Shown in pieces: positions 33,438 to 46,400 of a DNA stretch of 64,000 nt. The DNA is from Axinella damicornis (lineage: Eukaryota > Porifera > Demospongiae > Axinellida > Axinellidae): NCBI GenBank assembly GCA_963931865.1, contig OZ007507.1:12314932-12378931 (forward strand). Direction: 5' to 3'. The notes below the pieces were generated by a model, which made no database searches, was not told the DNA's origin, and saw only the letters and a list, made by a program, of their open reading frames with translations. Made by a program: the position numbers and the translations under genes. Every line of letters begins with the position of its first letter. The first letter of the stretch is position 1.

Positions 33438-34311
33438 AGGCAGTGCCAGGCAGTGCCTATAATTAAGTCAGGTCCCCCGGCACTGATGGCTTACTGTCCC
33501 CACTGAAAGACACAAAATGCTGCTGTATACGGAGCCATAGCTCTTGAGTGAGTGATTTCAACTTTTCAAGCAAGAAATGGGGCCGTGCACTGCTCAGTGT
33601 AGTTACTTATGTTGTTTCACGAAGCCACTGTGAGAGGAGGAGGATGAAACACCTAATTTGGGCCATTTGGTGACTGGTTCAGTACTGACTTTCGTGATGC
33701 TATTTTGCGACACTAGGAGCTAGTCATCTTGATGCATGTAAGGGCACAAGAACTAAGGAAGCCTAAGCCTGCTGCGCATGATGACTGCTGCTCTGTGATC
33801 AACAGCAAATTCAGTGTATGCGGGGTATCACTGCCTGTTTTTGGGCAGTGATAAAACATGCATGTTGGGCAGCGAAGCCCAGGGAGGACTGCACTGGGTG
33901 GGCAGTATATAGGCACTGGGCAAACTTCAGCTCAAGCAGTGCCTGCTGCTAAAACAAATGTGATGCGCATATAATATAACGTAATCTTGGGGGAAGGTTT
34001 GGCAAGCACTCTGCCAATCCATGGTGAGCTAGCTGCAAACAAAAAATTAGTTTTCGGTCACTATTCTTCTTATTAGTAGGACAGAAACTAAAAGTCGGCC
34101 CCTTCATGGTCCTAATTTGATCACGTATAGTTTGTACACAGGGCAGAAATATTAACTGGCTGCATCAGAGAGTGAAAGATAATTATACAATATTCACACT
34201 AGAAGAACTACAGTGTCACTACTAGTCAGCACTGCACTACATTCTCTATAATAAAGTAAACGAACTAAGAATCCTACCAGTAATAAATAAAAAAGCAATG
34301 GTCCTGCATAA

Positions 34312-34769
34312 TTATATTATGTCAAAAGCCACATTGATGGCCCTTCTTCTCGTACATCCCAGCTCTGTAAGAGATTGGGTAGCGCTGCCCAAGGGCCTCA
34401 CATTAATCAAATGGGCACCGACTGCAAGGTTAGGGAATGTGACTGGAGAGGGACCACCTATACATAATGAGTAGTAGCATAGTGTGTGTGCATGTGTGTT
34501 TGGGAAAGGGTATTACTAATCTGGAGTGCTATATAGGAATAAATATCCATCAGCAGAGAATGTCTCATCAAGAAATCATCAGAAAAGAGTAAATGCCATA
34601 ATCAGATATTCTCTGCAGATACGAGTACAACTGTGTAATAATTATTACACTGTCATATTGACCATGCACAGTCAACTCTGCCTTGCCTTACCTTGCTATT
34701 GTATCTTCATTTGTTAAGCTCTCCCAATATACCTTCCCCATCCATGCTAACTTTCTCCCATCCACCACC

Positions 34770-34803
<34 letters not shown>

Positions 34804-37444
34804 CCCTCCACGGGCCTACGTAGCTCCCTTCATCCTCCTCCACTCCTTCCCCCTCCCACATCAACATCTTACATGGCATGTAAATTCCACCAGCATCAAA
34901 ATCCAGCCGGCATTCAAATGCTGACACCACAGTGGTTGCACTAGGTCCAGTCCCCTCCCACTCAACGGTAGCACTATTGCCTGTGATAGTGAGTCCCTTG
35001 TTGATCAGGTGAATCGCACATATTGGGCTGTCTGGAAATACAAGAATATCAAACAATAAGATCACACACACTTTTATCTCAAATGTACCATTATTGTTTG
35101 ATGTTCTCCAAATGAAAAATAGGCAGCAACAAAATACAGCTGCAGTGCAGAGACAGTGCGCGAGTAACAGCCGGTGCTGGCCATGTGGTATATACCTCTT
35201 CTAAAGAAACGAGTCACTTCAAAAGCAGGCTGTCCACAACGTGGTTGCACTGACAGAGTAAGATCAAATGGGAGATTGAGCGGAGGTAGGTTAAACGTGG
35301 TCATCCCAGTTGAGGAACCAAGTGGTGGAGTACCTGCAGACAAATGGTACAATATTTTCAGTAAAACAATTGTTAGCACCATGTAGCTTGGAATAATGCT
35401 CTGCCAGGAATGAAGAAGTATTGTAGTGTTCCAGACCTAGTTTTGTACCCCCTCGCGGGAAGAACGGTCTAGTTGAATTTCTTAGGCTTGAAGCACACTA
35501 CGTAATGTGTAATCACTGCATTAATCCCGTGGTGTTATGTACCTGCGAACGTGTCCACCAAGGCTCCTGTGTTGACCAAGCGTGATCATGCATGGCTACT
35601 CATTTCAGGAGAGAAGATGTACTAATCTTTTGCTGCTTACCCATGGCCCATAGAAGGCTTTTGAAGCATCCTTCGCTGTCCACCAGATCTGCTTCCCATT
35701 TTTGGGGCAATCTTTATAGACACTTTACTGAGGTCAAGTACAACCAAGTGGTTTTGTGTAAGTTGAGAGCTTTGAGCTGTAGAGTCCTAAGTGCAGTGAC
35801 GACACTGTTTCTAAACTGTGCAGCTGCCATTGGGTCTCAGTGTCTAGCTATTCACTCACACATAGTATGTCCGAGTCTCACTGGTCATCATACCTTGGCA
35901 TCAAAAACAAACTAAGTCTTGTTGAAGAACCTGATAAATGTATTGAGTTTAGCAAGCTTATGAGGTATGAGAGCCTTTAACTAGTAACATCCTTAACTGA
36001 TAGGCTTGCACTGGGATCACTCCTAACATGCATGATAGGCTTTTGAGTTCAAGCACGTTCAGGCGGTGCAAGCTACGTATTTGGAATCCACCAGGAGCCC
36101 ATAACGAGAAGGAGCGTCCAACTTAGCATTATAGCAACAGAACATGTTCAGTCAAACATCAGCAACCTAACCATGCCCATATTTGGTTACACAACAAGAG
36201 TCAGCCTTCTTGTAGTCTAAGTAGGTGTTGGCCTGCCCGCTGGTTTGTGAATCACTTGAGAGTGACCCAGTATGGAATCCCACTTGCTGTATATGGTCAA
36301 CAAGAAGCAGACTTGTTCTCTTACTTGGACGCTCCTTCTTGTTATGGGCTCCTAAATCCACTCATACCTTCCCTCCACCTAGTCTCGTTCCCAGGCTCCA
36401 CTGCGTGTGGGGGAGCCTGGGAACGAGGCTACCTCCACCTACGTATACTCATTCTCTACTTGTCGTACACAGCTAAGCTGCCTGTTCCTTGAGGACTATG
36501 ACAGTGACAGTACATCTAGCTATACACACACAAATGACAACCTATAGGGTTTATATTCACCGCTGCATGATTCTGTTAAGCCCTAGGAAACATGTATGTA
36601 TCCATGCCACTCAAATTACTGATGAATTCATTCACCAAGTACAACAGTCACTGAGGTAGGCTTCCTACTACACTTACTCAGATCTATGAAGGTGTTATCA
36701 AGGATTGTACCGTATAGTGGGAAAATTTCGTATGGTGGGAAATATGGTGCAAATTTTATGTATGAAGCCTCGAGATACAAAAATGAACGGGCAATCAAAC
36801 ATGTGGAAGCGGCAAGCAAGCAGACTCCAGTGGACCCATCTACACCCGTTAGCCTGACGATACTATGGGAAGTGCGACAGATGAAAGTAAGCCAAGTTCA
36901 TCGTGAGCAGCAACGTTCGGCGAGTTCGTTCGTCATTTTTCGAAATTCTTAGCCAACAACAGTGGCCCATATGTCAGCACTGTAGACGTGGTACCCTCTC
37001 ACCATTGTGTATTGCCTCAACCGAAAACAGAAAATGACACCATCGACGTTACGTACGTGTAATGCTAAGGGGCACGGCAATGTGCAGGTGTACGAAATTT
37101 TAAACTACTGCTGAAGGCATTTCGGCCGTTTAACGAAAATTTGCACTTACAAAAATTCAGTATCACACTCACAGAGACTTGATTTGGACTGTGCCTACAT
37201 GCACTGTTAAAACCCACCATAACACAGTTACATAATACAGTAAACATTTTGAACACTATCAAAGTACAGATGCATGCATTAAGTGTTGCTGCAATTTACT
37301 TACAGTCTTGCGGTGCTGGAACAGTTTCGCTTCCACGTGTAAGCGAACAAGTGACGGTAGCACAGCCTTGCAGTTCAAACTGTATATCTACTGTGTCTCC
37401 AGTGACCATCGGAGTGTCTCCAGTGAAACATGGAGCTACAACTT
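34312..37444 (-). CDS. C-terminal exons after the Calx-beta array, probable Ig-like extracellular modules
   Basis: Four exons join in phase: 37304-37444 (APCFTGDTPMVTGDTVDIQF), 35196-35333 (TPPLGSSTGMTTFNLPPL), 34873-35031 (DSPICAIHLINKGLTITG; VSAFECRLDF) and 34312-34457 (GPSPVTFPNLAVGAHLINVR). The last two form a FECRLD...YMPC...F.NL..G.H...VRP pattern, reminiscent of small Ig-like/fibronectin-like modules common in extracellular proteins; I cannot name the family. The last frame runs into TAA at 34312-34314. A further splice instead of this stop cannot be excluded, so a membrane anchor could be missing from my model. Confidence 0.6.
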
Positions 37445-40400
37445 CTGCATGTAGAAGGAACGTTAGCTAAAAGTTTATGATAGGAGTATGCATCTTTCCC
37501 ATCCAAAGCACAGCAAACACTGTAACAAGGGACAATAAAGCTAGTGTCAAACAAAACTCCTAAGGTAATCACACCCTTCTTCTCAAAACAGTAATGTCAT
37601 TTTCTGTGCAACAATGGACAGATCATAACATCAATACACCGACTGCAGCAGATGGAATTGGCTACTGTGCTTGCAGGGTCAGTCTGTTCTAAGCAGGATA
37701 AGAATGCAGAGAAATCCAGCAGGTACCATCAAAATTACTTCACTCAAAAATAGACAGTCTCCTGCCTATGCAGTTCAGTTTAGGGGGATTTAGTGCTATT
37801 TGCCTTACCAGTGCCAGTTACGAGTGCTATTAATCCCATATTTGCACAAGCAACCATGCTATTAATTGCTAATCATATATGACGGTAAAAAGTTTCACAT
37901 CATACGTAATGGTGCCGGTGTAAAGGTTGATTACATGGTGATGATATGATGTGTACAAGGTATATAAGATATTAGATGTAGAGAAGGATGACTGCTGTTT
38001 CCATGCAATGGTTGCTATCCAACCCTACGTACCTTAGAAACAGCCAATCAGCTTACAGTGCAATATCAGTCCTACACAGCATGCAATATCAGCGTGCAAT
38101 ATCAGCGTGCAATATCGGTGAATATTGCACTTCATTTGTATTGTGACTCCCATAGAAAATATCTACATCATAATATTATGATTACCTACATATGATACTG
38201 TGTTTCTACCATCATCAAATGTTTTCACAGACACAACTTACCATCGTCATCATTGATGGTTACTGGAGTATCATTTGCAGTCTTGACACGGGAAGTGGAA
38301 GTATTCATCGTCAAAAGAAAACTTTCACATGGTTCAGATTCACCATCATTAGTGAAGGTAAGAAAAACACACATCTGTATTATGGATGGGTCCACGGTGA
38401 CATCCACTGATAAAGATGTGTAATCTCCAGGATTGCCAGCTGTAGCAAGATGTTAGAATGCACTTCTTATCCAGTGGTAATAAACAACTAGGTAGCAATG
38501 ACAGCTTCCATAGCGAATAAATGGTCAGTTGTGCACCCTTCATAACAGCAGGTGTTACATATCTCCTTGCAACGATTTTTCACACAAAATTAATGCGAAC
38601 TTTGCCATGTTCCTGGAGCATGACATCACATACCGTAGAATATGTATCACGTGCCCATGGTTTGGGGACATTTGAACAGGGGGGTGGGCGCTAGATACAG
38701 ATACAAACTTATAGGCATGTAGTATCTGGCCACACATTGAGCAGCATTTTCTAACTTAGCTTAATCTTTGGGTACCGTTTGCATTCAGAAAAGGCTGATT
38801 TGCAGTGAAATATCAACTACAGTGTGCTTTCACTGCCGAGCATTTCTTCTCAAAGACTTCAGGAAGATGCGCAATCAAATTCCTTACGTGGACAATCGAC
38901 TTATTATTCATAGCTGGTCATTGATATTCGATATTCACAGCTTACCGTAGCGCTTGTTGTTTATAAAGCTGCTCAAGACTTTTGTGATGGGTGGCCTTTA
39001 ATACACTGCTTTTGAACCGTGTGAAAGAACTTTCGCATGAAGAGGGGGGTGGGCACTGGATATATGGTGGGCACTTGATATATGGTGGGCACTCGATATA
39101 TGGTCGGTGCTTGATATACGTACTCTATGGTATACACATGCATAATTACAACCAGGAGCGCATAATGAGGTGGAGGAGCAGAAGGAAGGTAGGAGCGTGA
39201 AACGACCACGCAAACATTACAAATGGAAAATGTTCCCACGGTAGTCCCTTTACTAATTTTAGCTCACACGCGTACGGAGAAGTCACGAATGATGACTGTA
39301 GTCTCGCGGGCCAGACGTTCGCGGCGCGCGGAGGGGAGGGCGGCGCGCAGGAAGGGGGGAAAAGAACGTCTGGTCACTTTAGACAGGTTTTTGTGGACGT
39401 CGCCGGAATGTTGGCGCTACCAATCAGATTGGAGAGCGTTCAATAATTACATTTACCTTCCGTATTGCTCACATGATCCGCACAGATTGAAACGAGAACA
39501 AGAACACATTTGCGAGTTAGATGGCCATAGAGTTGCAAGCGAACAGCACGAACAACACGCAACCAGATCACCGACGTTGAAGCTTCGAAGAAAGGCAGCG
39601 CAGACACTTCCTTCCTCGTGACATTTGATATGACGTCACGTTTTTGAATTCCTCCATGCCACGGAAACCTGTCTATAGTGACCAGACGTTCTTTTCCCCC
39701 CTTCCCGCACGCCGCCCTCCCCTCCGCGCGCCACGAACATCTGGCCCGCGAGACTACGATGACTGCTAGAAGACAGAGAAAAGGCCACTATCAGGACTCC
39801 AACGGTAGCGAGGCAGGGGAATGACATACTGGTAGTGACAGGCATACCCGAATCTATGGAACGTGAAATGGAATGGAATGAAATGGAATGAAATGGAACG
39901 GAATAATAGCAGTAGCTGGACCGAGCACGCATGTGCACGAATTAAGATTGTAAGTAGCTAGCTAGCTGCAGGTAGCTGTAGTACAGCTAGCTGTGAGAGA
40001 GTGCTCTTACTTTCGAAGATAAGACTGTGGTGAGAACCCCTCGAAGGAGTGTGCAGCGGTGTGATTTTCTTGGGGACATGCCACCAGGAGCTGTGAGAGA
40101 GCTCTTATTTTTGACTTGCCCGAAGTGACAAGACTTCTGTGGTACCTGGTGCAAGCCCATAAGACTTACATGTACCTCGAACGGGTGTGCAGTGGAGTTG
40201 TATTCTTTGGGGACATCCTACCGGCCTGTCGTGAAAGTTAATAGCTTTTTGACACTGGGGGTGACAGTGACTTTTGGCAGATTTTTGTGCAGCTACAGTC
40301 ATGATTGCCCCCTCCCTCTGTGTAGTCTCGCAAGCCAGCCTCTTTTTCTACGAGGGGGCGCGCGCGGAGGGGGGAGGGAAAAAGAGTCTGGTGACTTAAG

Positions 40401-43400
40401 CCAACATTTCGTTTTCTCTGCCGGAATGTGGGTAGAGCCAATGAGATTGCAGCAGTCACATGATTTTCATAGCGTAATTCAGAGACAGTGCGTGCGATTG
40501 CCATCGCTGCAAAACGCAACTAGGCTATCCAAGGTTGTGCCCCAAGCAAGAATTAGCAGTGAAGAACTCCTTCAGCGGACGGGATGTACTCGTGAGTCTT
40601 CTAACGGGTACTGGAAAATCGCCTTGTTACTACGTATATATACTGCTGAAGGCTTTTCCGTGGCTCACCTTCCAACGGTTACTACTCTCCAGAGCTTCGC
40701 GAGCCCCCTCCAACTTGATTCGCAGTTGCACATTTGAAAGTTGTGGGCGATAATTGGATAGCTATCATGTGACTTTTTCATTTGCTACAGTTGATTGCAT
40801 TCCACTGGGTAACGAAATGTTGGCTTAAGTCACCAGACTCTTTTTCCCTCCCCCTCCGCGCGCGCCCCCTCGTAGAAAAAGAGGCTGGCTTGCGAGACTA
40901 CCCTCTGTGTTGCACGTATGTGACCAAAAAGAGTTGCCAGAGGAATCTGATGGTTCGCTCCAGGATGATGGTGATGGGAGAATGTTGTCATGTCTGGGGT
41001 GCCCGTGCCTCGGCATATTCACTGGTCCTCATGACCTCATGACATGATAGCTAGCTAGCTAGCTACAGGTTACAGCCCATTGGATGAGATATGACATGAT
41101 CTGATGTGTGCTTGTGTTGCATTATACATGTGTTTGCTGTTGTATTTATTCTCTCTGCTCGAGTGAGCTCTAGCTACAAAATGTATGTCAGGCGTGAAAC
41201 AGCGGAAATGGGCGTGGCAATATGCGGCCGAGGCTAGGAACGAGGCCTGGGAACCTCCATGGACAATACACTGCCAGACTACTGTCCATGGTACCGGGTA
41301 ACTAAGTACCTGGAAAGCTTAAGAGTAGTGAGGTGGTGTGATACAGCCGCCACGTACGGTGCAAAGAACAAGTCGTATTAACGGTGAGCAAAGCAACTAC
41401 CGTCGTACCACGTCATGTCTTGATAGATGTAATCCCTTCTCGCACCTTGTTTCAGAGTGCATGGGCATTATTGCTAGCTACAATAGCATAATAGCCTGTC
41501 TAATTACCGTCATTCCGTTTTATTCCATTCCATTTCATTCCATTTCATTCCATTTGACGCTCCATAGATTCGGGTATGCCGTAGTGACAGACCTCGAGAA
41601 AAGGGATCATGTAGGATATCCGACTCCCTCGCGCAAACGAAAGGGGGCGTGGTCAGCAGTCACGTGGTGCCACGCCCACTCAATTCCCATGGTGTCACGC
41701 CCACCTAAGGGCATATTGGCACACGTACACGCTACGACGTGGTTATTGGTCCGGCAGGAAGTAGGGCGATGGGTTAGGGTATACGAAGTGGCTATTGGTC
41801 TGGCAGGCGGCATAGGGTATATTAGGGCCAGGGCTAGGGCCGACTGTAAATGCGCGCGTTTCCAGTACCTATACCTAAAGTATGTACTTCCTGCACGCTA
41901 TATCTACGTCGGAAAATGAAAAAGTTGCAGTAGAGACGATCGTGCATATTAAACTTACAGTGACGGAACATAATACTTCAATGTGCAGTTAACTTTGCTA
42001 GGGTTTATTAGGCGCCTAGGCCTGTGCAGGTTTCAAGTATCTAGGATACTTGAAACCTGCACAGCTGAGCTAGACCTAACCAGGAATTTTCACGCGAGGT
42101 ACCGTTGCCTTCCGTAAGCATAATCGTACTTACAACGGTATTGTCGAGCTCGAGCTAAGTCTTAGGAGGGCGTGACACCATGGGAATTGAGTGGGCGTGG
42201 CACCACGTGACTGCTGACCACGCCCCCTTTCGTTTGCGCGAGGGAGTCGGATATCCTACATGATCCTGCTCCTCCACCTCATTATGCGCTCCTGATACAG
42301 CACATCATGAAGAATCATTGGCCTTATAGTTGTTGCACTTTTCATTACACAATACTTGGACAAGGAAAAGCTAAGCACTTCATGGTATACGTACCAACAG
42401 CCTCGGCATCTTGTGTCTGCATTGTGACAGTGACATCACGACCAAGTTCACCTGACTGCAAGGTTGCACACACCAAAATTGGGTCGGTTGATTCACACAC
42501 AGTGTAGGATGGTTCGTTAAACCCAATGCACACTGTAGAAAGCATAAAATTCAGGTGCATGGTGGTTATAGTGCACTCAAGATAATGAGACTAGAGTCAC
42601 ATATGTACAGCAACAAGATCTAACCAAGACCTAACCTAACCTTCATCATCATCTAGTATTGTGACTGTAGCAGTGGCAGGGTCCAGAATAGCAGCTGGAT
42701 CATCAGTTCGAATACGATGACGAAATGTTTCATCATTTTCAAATATTCCGTCATTGATGATGCTGATCACTTTATACGCTCGGAAAATAGTGAGGCTAAA
42801 TGTCAGCTTTACTGTTTCAGCCATGAAATCAATGCCACCACCTGTTGCAAGGAAGACATATAAGTCAATTAGTTCCTTGACATTAAATTTCACAAATGAC
42901 ACTCTAGCCTAGGATAATAAAAGCAAAAACTCCAGCAATAGTTAACTGTTAACAGTAGCAGCTAAACACTTGACCTGACCAGCAATAGTTAACAGTAGTA
43001 TGCACTCTTATAACATTCAACCCACTGAGGTTCCACACTTGTGGCATCACAATCACATTTTTCAATTACAAACAACAACTGAGGTGGGTGGGTCCTTCAA
43101 CCACTCTATATCACGTTACCCTGATATATTCCTTGCCTGCCATACAGGAGAGCTAAAAAAACTGCTTTACTCTTCCGCTCACACCCCTCCACGCATGCGT
43201 ACCAACCTCATGGGGATGTCCCACTAATATGAGAGCTACGTTTCTGTCTAATTCCCTCCGCTTTGCTCCAGTCAACTGACAGAAACAACACTGCCTATTT
43301 CTCTTTGAAGTTAAGCACGATAATAGTTATGTCTCTTTCAACAGTCTGGATCTGTAATATACTCACAGGGCCATACCTGATGCACTGCCTGGTTCCGGGA

Positions 43401-46400
43401 CGATTTCCACACAAAGTTCACGCTCCAAAGTTCCAGAAATAATGATTACATGGATAGTCACACTCCTAGCATTTTCTGCAACTGATTCTTCAGTCTGATT
43501 AAACCCTATGGTGACCACTGTATGGAACAAGAGAGTATAATAAATTTCATGCAGGTGAAGAATAAAGGTACTAGTCTCATTCCCAGATCATCACCAAGAA
43601 AAGGAGGCTACTGTATATCTTCTACAAATTTGGCAGGTTTTTATTAAGCATTGCCGAAATAATTGGAAGTAAAATCGCAAAATTTGTACCAAAATGCAAA
43701 AGTGCCGAATAATTAGAAGTGCTATCCGTGGTCAGTCGTTTCTTTTTTCTCCACTCGAGATTCAAGTCTCAAGATCGAGCAGCTATACCGGTAGTCTTTC
43801 CTCTTGGTACAGACTGTGACACTCCATACTTTCGACTAGCACCTGCGTCGGAATTGTCGGCGTATGAAGCGAACGATCTCGAACTGTGCTGCAGGCTAGG
43901 CTAGTTGTACGATCGATACTCACCCCGTGTCGTACTCTGTTCGTCTGTGTTGACTCTCAGGCTCAGGGCAAGACTCGGAGGTTTGCAAGTGTAGTTCAGA
44001 GCAGAGGTTTCACCAATAGTACGAACTGGTCAACGTGGCATGTTGAACGCGATCGGTTGACTTCCAGGGGCTTGTGTGCATTGGCGAGCTTTCACCGCTT
44101 GGGGCTTTGGACAGGGTGGCAAGCTGCCAAAAACATGTTACAATTAGACATTAAATTGTGGGAATTCCCTTGCCGACAATTTTTCCCATTCGCGTGAATT
44201 CGGGGTGCCGAAAATTAGGGATGCCAAATTTTTAGAAGATATACGATAGGTGCATATGGACTGCAATTGAAAACAATACCTCATAGTTCTGTGTTTCCAA
44301 ACCACAATTACTGTGTCAATCATTAGGCCTCCAATTCAACCTTGACTAATGCCAAGAAACACCTTCAATTAAACTTTCCACAGGAAAAGGTCTGGTAAGA
44401 TCACTGTATACCAGTGCTCAAATCCAAACTTTGCTGCACACATAGTTTACGTGTGAAATTAAAATTAACTGAACACCATTACAAAGTGTTGACATACTGT
44501 CAGTGCTATCCTCTTGTATGGTGACTTGGGCGCTGGATATCTCAAACATAACTGGATCAGCAGAAGTTATATTGACCCTGAAAACTTCGTCATCTTCCAC
44601 ACTTTCGTCATTTGTGATGCTAACATTGACTGTTCGTGTGGCACCAACGGTTTCTCCAGAGAGGAATGTAACAGTCAAATTCACAGACCCATAGTCAACA
44701 CCTATAGGGAAGTATAACAGAAACCTGTTACACTAACTATAACACCAACCTAGCCCAGAAGTAGGTACATTATTTAGTGGCTTAGTTACTTTCCTAGTCA
44801 CTGCAACACTACTGCATGATCATGAGAAAGAAATGCACACCACACTTTGGCTGGTAGGTTGGTTTCTTCACCAATATCTAGACATAGTGTAGTCGTACGT
44901 TATTAAGCGCAGCTCACTTACAGGCTAACGCACTGTTAGGTGCAGGTTTGACTCTCATCCTAGTTACTCTGTATTAAGCGCTGAAGCTTTTTTCCAGAAA
45001 CTCTTGCCGTTTTTGATCCAATACGGAGTGGAAATGGAAAAAGCTGTAGTTCGAAATGAAGCACATGCACTTCCTAGTCAGGAATGTCATTCGAAATAAA
45101 GCGCATCTTGCTTATAAACAAATATTTCCTTTTGTGGAAATATGCACCTAATAAAGAGCGACTACAGTATAGCTATCACTCCACAATACATAGTTTACAC
45201 TGTGTTTAGTAACTACTGTCCGAAGTTTACTTAGGTGAATTACCCTGAATTATACAGATGAAACCATAATTGTATCAAAACTGCACGGTGAGTTTGATCA
45301 GCTTCCGGCAAGGACAGCACAGGGGGAGGTGCAGGGGTTAGGCTGTAGAAAGCCTTCATTGGCACTGGGTGGGCAATTCCTTTCCAAACAGGTTTAGAAA
45401 ATAAATCTGGCTTAGTATGGCCTCCATTTATAGTATTGAACCCCCCCCCACACACACACACACACACACGTCAAATCTGCACAGAATGGCTGCAATGGCA
45501 ATATCCCTTAAAAGTACTCCCAATACACGTGGGTTTTGAAGCTCCAGAATTCAGTAATTTAAAAGTGAGCCAAACTGGTGTACAGATTCACACCTGCAAT
45601 ACATACACATCAATGCTGAATTTCAAATAATGCCGATGGTAAAGTATATACCCTGCCACCATAACACACACGTGTAACATGCCATACCACTCACGAATAA
45701 TCCATACCTGCTGTTGCAGTAATATCAGTGGTAAAGAGGTCAATTTCAACCTCTCGTTCCAGACTTCCACCAGTGATTGCAACAATAACTGGAAGTACAT
45801 AATCGCTACCTTCAGTCACCGTGAAATTAGCCTGCTCCAGACTTACGGTGATAACTGCAAGAGAATGTGATACAAGATCTCAATAACAATTCCATTTCTA
45901 AGTACAACCAAGAATTAATCAGAGATGCACATGAATACAATCCGACATAATACTCCATTCAAGACTAGTGGTAAGATACAGGGCTGAGTGCAGTCACTTC
46001 AATGAGCTTATATCTCATGAACAGTGAACTACGTAGCTCAAGAGCCCCAATGTTCATAAATTATGGTGTCAGTCATTGTTACAAATGTGAACTAGTGTTT
46101 GACTAAAAGTATATTGGTCAGAGTTAAGTACTTTTATATCCCTGCCTGTAGGTGAGTAGTTATTTGACACATGGGTGTCTGGAATATCCTGCCAACCATG
46201 TGAGACCTCTCAACAGGCAGGGATATAACTCATTGTCCGTTACACTGAAATAAGAGATGGATATGTGGTGCATTCCAATGCGGTGCCAAGGTAATGTGAT
46301 GGTCTATTTACTGGCATTCAGATGATCACAGTGAATATTTAGCTTCATTCTTATTGTTTACTGTGACACTTGTATGTTGTACGCAATTTTCAAACTGTTT

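Larger units (their letters stand above)
29717..34311. other. Convergent intergenic region between AMP deaminase and the Calx-beta gene
   Basis: 4.6 kb without an intact gene. Found here: a half copy of the TAGCCTCG family forming a hairpin at 30664-30725, a degenerate CTGAAA-rich repeat field (about 30790-31450), a dead reverse-transcriptase fragment (32520-32790, -) and a cluster of four palindromes (33184-33437). The 3' UTRs of both genes probably extend into it. Confidence 0.6.
35334..37303. other. Calx-beta gene intron with small transposons
   Basis: This 2-kb intron carries MITEs at 36092-36353 and 36380-36431 and otherwise no recognised coding sequence. Confidence 0.6.
39842..41580. 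mobile_element. 1.74-kb element with long arms and 9-bp target duplication
   Basis: The arms, about 70 bp, start GGCATACCCGAATCTATGGA and continue into a GAATGGAATGAAATGG run; the complement ends at 41580. GTAGTGACA stands on both sides (39833-39841, 41581-41589). Long arms with a 9-bp duplication are typical of Mutator-like elements. Inside are a two-copy direct repeat (about 39985-40215; GTGTGCAGYGGWGTTGT, TTGGGGACATSC) and a complete second element, 40323-40901. Confidence 0.75.
39153..42294. mobile_element. Outer element of the transposon nest (3.1 kb)
   Basis: The outermost arms are CAGGAGCGCATAATGAGGTG followed by GAGGAGCA (39153-39180), with the exact complement ending at 42294. Four further inverted-repeat elements lie inside. 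No transposase is seen between them. Flanking target duplications are not clear, so the arms could also come from two copies of one family. Confidence 0.6.

Noticed and set aside
36640..36950. Open frame starting MKVLSRIVPYSGKISYGGKY as an extra exon
   Set aside because: It is on the + strand inside a - strand gene's intron, has no known domain, and includes a repeated-looking motif (GTATAGTGGGAAAATTTCG).
39223..39621. 133-codon open frame as a host gene
   Set aside because: It starts outside and continues through the arm of an inverted-repeat element; no known domain and no splice context.
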